From: an uncultured Lachnospiraceae bacterium
GTDB lineage: Bacteria > Bacillota_A > Clostridia > Lachnospirales > Lachnospiraceae
Assembly: GCA_902767195.1 (NCBI GenBank)
Contig: CACXGS010000157.1
Span: 1-18,009 of the forward strand
Direction: 5' to 3'
DNA length: 18,009 nt
In this document: piece after piece, positions 13,521 through 18,009 of the stretch
Numbering within the stretch: the first letter of the stretch is position 1
Layout: each line of letters starts with the position of its first letter
The notes under the pieces: generated by a model
Seen by the model: only the letters and a program-made list of their open reading frames with translations
Told to the model about the DNA's origin: nothing
Database searches by the model: none
Translations under genes and position numbers: made by a program

Positions 13521-14137
13521 AATATCATTTCCTGCCTGATTATCTCCTGAATCTCTTCCTGTGTCAGCGTCCTCCCCTCATGGAAGGCCCGGTCTGCCAC
13601 TGCGGATAATACAGCTCTTCTCTGCTTTTCAGCAGATAATGTTTCTTTTAGCTCTTCTCTCAACTGTCCGATCTGCAGGGCAATATCCCCGTAATATTCC
13701 GGAATTTCTTCCTGAATCTGCCGCCGGATCCGGCGGGATACGCCGGGACTGCTGGCCCCGGTATTGATCCCGATACTGATCGTTCCTCTTTTTACCACAG
13801 CAGGAAAAAGGAAGGTGCATTCCTCCGGACAGTCAATCACATTGACCGGAATCCTCTTCTCATGACAAAAAACGGCGATACGGTGGTTTTCCTGCCTGTT
13901 GCCGGTGGCTGCGATCACAAGAAACGCTTTCTCCATCTCTTCTTCCGTGACCTCCCCGGTCCTCCGGCAATCTTCCGGAAGGAGATCACAGATGGAGTCT
14001 GCGATCTCATGGGCGATCACAAGGACATCCGCACCATACTTCAGGAGAGTCTCCACCTTTCTGTGGGCGACATTCCCGCCTCCCACCACAAGGCATCTGC
14101 GGTCTTTTATATCTACAAACATTGGAAAATGTGCCAT
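13517..14137 (-). CDS. Precorrin-2 dehydrogenase / possible sirohydrochlorin ferrochelatase
   Basis: The 206-residue product matches the N-terminal module of CysG and yeast Met8p. It oxidises precorrin-2 to sirohydrochlorin with NAD and may insert iron or cobalt. The dinucleotide-binding motif is VVGGGNVAHRK (17-27). VNVIDCPEECTFLFPAVVKRG (98-118) contains Asp102, at the position of the catalytic Asp in Met8p/CysG. INTGASSPGVSRRIR (124-138) is the substrate-binding signature. There is no methyltransferase domain, so uroporphyrinogen methylation must be encoded elsewhere. It starts 2 bp after the cobQ-cobA stop and overlaps the GNAT gene by 4 bp. Sirohydrochlorin is the entry compound of the anaerobic cobalamin route, which explains its place here. 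A symbol such as sirC or cysG(N) would fit. Confidence 0.94.
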   Translation of the reverse strand: MAHFPMFVDIKDRRCLVVGGGNVAHRKVETLLKYGADVLVIAHEIADSICDLLPEDCRRTGEVTEEEMEKAFLVIAATGNRQENHRIAVFCHEKRIPVNVIDCPEECTFLFPAVVKRGTISIGINTGASSPGVSRRIRRQIQEEIPEYYGDIALQIGQLREELKETLSAEKQRRAVLSAVADRAFHEGRTLTQEEIQEIIRQEMIL

Positions 14138-14139
14138 GC

Positions 14140-16209
14140 TTATCTCTCTATTCCGATGCGGGCGCTGATTCCCTGATCAAAAGGATGCTTTCTCTTGCAG
14201 ATCTCGGAGATATAGTCTGCCTGCTCCATAAGCCGTTCTGACGGATTTCTTCCCGTCATCACCACTTCCAGGGTTTCCGGTTTGTGTTTCAGAAAATCTA
14301 TCACCTTATCTTCTGAAAGCAGCTCTTTGTCGATAGCGTAAACCGCCTCATCAAGAACCAGCATGTCTGCCTGCTTTGCCATCTCTGTAAGACGGAGGAA
14401 CATGGCATCATTCTGCTCCCGGAGCTCCTCAAGCTCAGCGGCATTCATCTGGAAAGTGAATTTCTCTGTTTCCGCTCCCGGAACAACCCTAATCGACGGA
14501 ATCCTTTCCAGAATCTTTCTCTCTCCGGAGCGGTTGTCTTTCAGGAACTGATGGTAAATGATTTTTTTCCCTCTTCCTGCCGCCCGGATCATCAGTCCTG
14601 TCGCGCAGGTTGTTTTTCCTTTACCATTTCCACAGTATATATGGACCAGACCCCGTCCCGAGCTGTCATCCGGAATACCGCCGCAGCCGATCGTCTGCCC
14701 CTTTTCCTCTTTTTCGGACCTTCTTTCACCAAAAAGGATCTCATAGATCTTGTCCATATCAAGACTGTTCCGGATCAGGTCCGCAAGCTTATCGTACTGG
14801 ATCTCCTTGTATTTTGCTATGCTCAGCTCATTGTGATCCGGATCAATCCCCTTCTCTTTCATAATGTCATGGACCAGGGCCATAACAAATTCTTCGTTGT
14901 CAAATATTCCGTGGAGATAGCTTCCCCACACACGGCCGTCTTTTGAAATATAGGCATCCACTCTGCCGTCTTCCAGGCGGATCATGGGGATGGCTTCCCC
15001 CAGACTTTCCGTGGTTCCCATGTGGATCTCATAACCTTCCACCGTTCTGTCAGCAACCTGATAAATGTTCTGATCTTCCTCGATGGTACCTGTGATCCTC
15101 GTCCTGGTCTTTGCACCTGCAAAGACCGTGGAAATATCAAGAAGCCCCAAGGCTCTCATATCTCCGCCATGTTCCACCCCGTCCGGATCATGGAGCTCTT
15201 TTCCCAACAGCTGAAAGCCGCCACAGATTCCGATGACCCTGCAGGTCCGGGCTGCCCGTTTGATGGCACTTTCCAGCCCGCTCTCGATCAGCCACTCCAT
15301 GTCTCCCATGGTATTTTTTGAACCGGGCAGAATAATCAGATCCGGGTCTCCCAGTTCCTTTTTATCGGTAACATAACGGAGCGAAACTCCATCTAAGAGC
15401 TCAAAAACACTGAAGTCCGTGAAATTGGAAATCTTGGGCAGACGGATCACGGCAATATCAATTCCTTCCGTCACCGTTTTCTTATTCAGCCGGTCAGACA
15501 GACTGTCTTCATCGTCGATATCAATCTTCTCCATGGGGATAACCCCCAGGACAGGCTTGCCGGTCATCTCTTCCAACATGGTCAGGCCCGGTTTTAATAT
15601 ATCCACGTCTCCCCGGAATTTATTGATGGCGATCCCGCAAAAACGGTCCTGGTCTTCCTGTGGGAGAAGTTTAATCGTGCCGTAGGCAGAAGCAAAAACT
15701 CCGCCCCGATCAATATCTGCCACCAGAATAACCGGTGCGTCCGCCATTTTGGCCATACCCATATTGACGATATCATTGTCTGCAAGATTAATCTCCGCCG
15801 GAGACCCGGCTCCTTCAATCACGATGATATCGTTCTCGGAAGCCAGATGTTCAAAAGCCTTCATGATCTCCGGAATCAGCTTGTCTTTATTCTTATAGTA
15901 ATCCACGGCATTCATGTTGCCGTAAACTTCGCCATTGACGATAATCTGGGATCCCATGTCACTGGTAGGCTTTAAAAGAATGGGGTTCATCCAGTGGGTG
16001 GGCTCGATCATGGATGCCTCCGCCTGCATGGCCTGGGCCCTTCCAATCTCCAGCCCTTCCCTGGTGATATAGGAATTTAATGCCATATTCTGTGACTTGA
16101 AGGGTGCAACACGGTATCCGTCCTGCTTAAAGACCCGGCACAGTCCGGCAGTAACAAAAGATTTTCCCGAATTGGACATGGTCCCCTGAACCATGATTGC
16201 TTTTGCCAT
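14140..16209 (-). CDS. cobQ: Fused cobyric acid synthase CobQ and corrinoid adenosyltransferase CobA
   Basis: A single open reading frame of 689 codons carries two enzymes. Residues 1 to about 495 are CobQ (CbiP), which amidates adenosylcobyrinic acid a,c-diamide four times using glutamine and ATP. Visible are the synthetase ATP site GTMSNSGKS (9-17), FKSQNMALNSY (37-47), EGAGSPAEI (132-140), and a class I amidotransferase domain with nucleophile Cys329 (GICGGFQLLG) and His433 (YLHGIF). It ends with the usual LDMDKIYEIL. After a charged linker (about 495-518), residues 519-689 are a complete CobA/CobO/BtuR adenosyltransferase. That part has HIYCGNGKGKTT (P-loop 527-534), VLDEAVYAI (618-626), EVVMTGRNP (648-656) and a terminal KHPFDQGISARIGIE. 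There is no internal stop or strong internal start at the junction. AAAGGAGG lies about 5 bases before the ATG. It lies 11 bp after cobD. Confidence 0.95.
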   Translation of the reverse strand: MAKAIMVQGTMSNSGKSFVTAGLCRVFKQDGYRVAPFKSQNMALNSYITREGLEIGRAQAMQAEASMIEPTHWMNPILLKPTSDMGSQIIVNGEVYGNMNAVDYYKNKDKLIPEIMKAFEHLASENDIIVIEGAGSPAEINLADNDIVNMGMAKMADAPVILVADIDRGGVFASAYGTIKLLPQEDQDRFCGIAINKFRGDVDILKPGLTMLEEMTGKPVLGVIPMEKIDIDDEDSLSDRLNKKTVTEGIDIAVIRLPKISNFTDFSVFELLDGVSLRYVTDKKELGDPDLIILPGSKNTMGDMEWLIESGLESAIKRAARTCRVIGICGGFQLLGKELHDPDGVEHGGDMRALGLLDISTVFAGAKTRTRITGTIEEDQNIYQVADRTVEGYEIHMGTTESLGEAIPMIRLEDGRVDAYISKDGRVWGSYLHGIFDNEEFVMALVHDIMKEKGIDPDHNELSIAKYKEIQYDKLADLIRNSLDMDKIYEILFGERRSEKEEKGQTIGCGGIPDDSSGRGLVHIYCGNGKGKTTCATGLMIRAAGRGKKIIYHQFLKDNRSGERKILERIPSIRVVPGAETEKFTFQMNAAELEELREQNDAMFLRLTEMAKQADMLVLDEAVYAIDKELLSEDKVIDFLKHKPETLEVVMTGRNPSERLMEQADYISEICKRKHPFDQGISARIGIER

Positions 16210-16220
16210 GACAGCCTCCT

Positions 16221-17300
16221 TTACATTTGTTGCCCATCTGTTAACACGTCCGTCAACGCACGGATCAGAGTCTGGTTTTCCTCGCGGGTTTTTACCGCAA
16301 TACGCCAGTAGTCCTGCCCCAGATTGACGTAATTACTGCAGTTTCTGATCAGGATTCCCCGTCTCTCCAACCGGCGGTCCAGGTCCGTAATACCGGGTGC
16401 CCTGAAAAAAATATAGTTGGCCGCCCCGTCGTAGAATTCCAAGGGCAGCTTCTTTAATTCTTCCTTCATGTATTCCAGTTCTTCTTCCACCAGATTGATC
16501 ACCGACTGCCGGTAATCCGGCCGGGACAGGGCAGCCAGTCCCGCCTTCTGGGCGATATAACTGACCGGCCATGCCTGTCCTGCATACCGAAGCGCCTTCG
16601 TCACCTCGGGATCACTACAGATCATATAGCCAAGCCGCACACCCGGAATCGCATACATTTTTGTAAAGGACTTTAAGATGATCAGCTGGGGATAGTCCCG
16701 GACAAGGGGGATCATCGAGTAATCCTCCCCCCTGCGGCAGATATCCAAAAAGCATTCATCCATCAGGAGCCTGGCTCCCTCTTTTTTGACCTTCTCCAGA
16801 ATCTGCCCGGTCAGTTCCCTCTCCACCAGAAGACCGGTAGGATTGTTGGGATTACATAAAACCACCAGATCAATCTCCTCGTTTATGGCATCCAGGATAT
16901 CTTCACGAATGCGAAAGTCTCTGTCCATCCGATAGTATATCAGCTCGCTTCCCGCTGCTTCCAGAGCCTCCTCATATTCCGCAAAGGATGGAACAGGCAG
17001 CAGGACCTTCCCGGGCTTCAGCCCGTATGCCAGACGATAGAGCATGTCTGCACCGCCATTACCGCAGACAATATCCTCTTCCCTCACCTTATCTGTCCTG
17101 CTGATGGCAGCCACCAGCTCCTGACAGTCGGGATCCGGGTAATTCACCGTTCCGTCAACGGCACCAATCATGGCCTCCCGGACATGGTCCGGCAGACCTA
17201 AAGGATTAATATTGGCTGAAAAATCCAGGATTTGGGTCTCCGGGATCCCCAGCTCTTTTGCTTTCTTATATATATTACCACCATGTTGTGTATTGTTCAT
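16221..17300 (-). CDS. cobD: L-threonine-O-3-phosphate decarboxylase CobD (PLP-dependent)
   Basis: CobD makes (R)-1-amino-2-propanol O-2-phosphate, the aminopropanol arm of the cobalamin nucleotide loop. It belongs to the class I/II aminotransferase fold and resembles histidinol-phosphate aminotransferase. The HGGN start (residues 6-9) and the cobalamin context favour CobD. Counting from the ATG at 17300, the protein has 359 residues with SANINPLG (28-35), NYPDPDC (53-59), CNPNNPTG (149-156), MDECFLD (180-186) and the PLP lysine Lys214 in KSFTKMYAIPGVRLGY. The upstream ATG at 17357 would add 19 hydrophobic residues, overlap cbiB by 40 bp and lacks a ribosome binding site. The chosen start has GTGAGA about 5 bases upstream. 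It lies 17 bp after cbiB, whose product joins this metabolite to cobyric acid. Confidence 0.93.
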   Translation of the reverse strand: MNNTQHGGNIYKKAKELGIPETQILDFSANINPLGLPDHVREAMIGAVDGTVNYPDPDCQELVAAISRTDKVREEDIVCGNGGADMLYRLAYGLKPGKVLLPVPSFAEYEEALEAAGSELIYYRMDRDFRIREDILDAINEEIDLVVLCNPNNPTGLLVERELTGQILEKVKKEGARLLMDECFLDICRRGEDYSMIPLVRDYPQLIILKSFTKMYAIPGVRLGYMICSDPEVTKALRYAGQAWPVSYIAQKAGLAALSRPDYRQSVINLVEEELEYMKEELKKLPLEFYDGAANYIFFRAPGITDLDRRLERRGILIRNCSNYVNLGQDYWRIAVKTREENQTLIRALTDVLTDGQQM

Positions 17301-17317
17301 TGTTATCTCACACTTAT

Positions 17318-18009
17318 TTATATAAAAATCTGAAGAAACCAGGATAGCGCACAGCATACCAGCAGAGAAAGAAAGGCACTTGCGTAGAGCAGCCGGTTCA
17401 TTTTCCGGATATCATCAAAGACTACCGGACGGATATCATCCCCGATCACCGGCTTTTCCACCACTTTCCCGAAATAGGTATGAGTGCCTCCTAACTGAAT
17501 CTGCAGCGCTCCTGCCGCAGCTGCTTCCGTTTGTGCGCTATTGGGACTCAGATGTTTGTAACGGTCCCTCAGGAAAATGCGCCAGGCTCCCCGGATATCC
17601 ATTCCAAGAAGACCGGAAGCGATGATGATCATGATTGCAGCCAGTCTGGCCGGGATAAAATTACAAAGATCATCCGCCTTTGCAGAAGCTCTTCCGATAT
17701 ACAGATTCTCCGGGTTGCGGTAGGCCACCATGGAGTCCAATGTATTGACCGCCTTGTAGGCAAATCCCAGAGGAGCTCCACCCAGAGCGATAAAGAACAT
17801 GGGAGCGACCACACCGTCCGCAAGGTTCTCCGCAATAGTCTCGATATCCGCCTTGGCGATCTCTGCTTCATCCAGGGACTGGGTATCCCTTCCCACCAGG
17901 TAGGAGATCTCCTTTCTGGCTCCGGCAAGATCTCCCTCTTTCAGCCGGTGATAGACTTTCATGGACTCTGTCCGAAGACTCCTGGTTGCCAGGATCTGAT
18001 AGATGAACA
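17318..18009 (-). CDS. cbiB: Adenosylcobinamide-phosphate synthase CbiB, 5' end outside window
   Basis: CbiB is a membrane enzyme that attaches aminopropanol phosphate to adenosylcobyric acid. The reading frame is open to the end of the window, reading ILATRSLRTES before an internal Met at 17962. The 229 complete codons seen here are the C-terminal three quarters of a protein usually about 310-320 residues long. Family motifs are GDLAGARKEISYLVGRDT (the conserved GRDT), ADIETIAENLADGVVAPMFF, NTLDSMVAYRN, DDLCNFIPARL and SPNSAQTEAAAAGAL. Several hydrophobic segments, including a C-terminal one (LLYASAFLSLLVCCALSWFL), fit the membrane location. It is transcribed into cobD 17 bp further on. Any cobalamin riboswitch for the operon would lie beyond the window. 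Confidence 0.95.
   Translation of the reverse strand, partial: FIYQILATRSLRTESMKVYHRLKEGDLAGARKEISYLVGRDTQSLDEAEIAKADIETIAENLADGVVAPMFFIALGGAPLGFAYKAVNTLDSMVAYRNPENLYIGRASAKADDLCNFIPARLAAIMIIIASGLLGMDIRGAWRIFLRDRYKHLSPNSAQTEAAAAGALQIQLGGTHTYFGKVVEKPVIGDDIRPVVFDDIRKMNRLLYASAFLSLLVCCALSWFLQIFI

Noticed and set aside
16221..17300. Histidinol-phosphate aminotransferase (HisC) as alternative for cobD
   Set aside because: The fold and PLP motifs are shared, but the HGGN start, the position between cbiB and cobQ and the absence of his genes favour CobD.
17318..18009. Search for a cobalamin riboswitch or other sensor at the head of the cobalamin operon
   Set aside because: The operon start lies beyond the window end; no intergenic space of sufficient size exists inside it.

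Overview
The window looks like a stretch of chromosome from a Gram-positive anaerobe of the class Clostridia, most likely Lachnospiraceae. The reasons are a Firmicutes-style gene set (CdaA/CdaR, type III pantothenate kinase, an LtaS-like enzyme, GreA with a sigma-A type promoter), strong AGGAGG-type ribosome binding sites, cobalamin genes typical of anaerobes, and small proteins of a kind I associate with Lachnospiraceae. Genus cannot be decided from the sequence. All 18 genes I can support lie on the minus strand and are tightly packed. Genes are described below in transcription order, from high to low coordinates. I see no mobile element, CRISPR array, rRNA or tRNA, and no gene-free stretch longer than about 200 bases.

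(1) 18009-13089, late cobalamin synthesis: cbiB (enters from the window edge), cobD, a fused cobQ-cobA gene, a precorrin-2 dehydrogenase (sirC type) and a GNAT acetyltransferase. Gaps are 0-20 bp, or the genes overlap. The fused gene joins cobyric acid synthase to the corrinoid adenosyltransferase in one 689-residue protein. (2) 13052-9922: a likely promoter, then hemB (porphobilinogen synthase, which feeds both heme-type and corrin tetrapyrroles), a LOG-family phosphoribohydrolase, and an NfeD/SPFH membrane pair ending in a terminator. (3) 9886-3987: an LtaS-like phosphoglycerol transferase, ornithine carbamoyltransferase, a biotin ligase without a DNA-binding domain, a small lineage-specific protein, coaX and dusB, all closely spaced. 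(4) 3935-3314: greA as a single unit with its own near-consensus promoter and a strong terminator. (5) 3309-1: a new promoter and leader, then two uncharacterised membrane proteins followed by cdaA (diadenylate cyclase) and the start of cdaR (its regulator).

Most genes are housekeeping. The least explained part is the cdaA operon. Its first two products are a two-helix membrane protein with a coiled-coil tail, and a polytopic membrane protein with a roughly 260-residue charged tail. About 18 consecutive five-residue units of DK(D/N/E)(P/L)x type make up much of that tail. Sitting with CdaA and CdaR, they are candidates for an undescribed part of the c-di-AMP or cell-envelope machinery. The cobQ-cobA fusion is the second item of interest.
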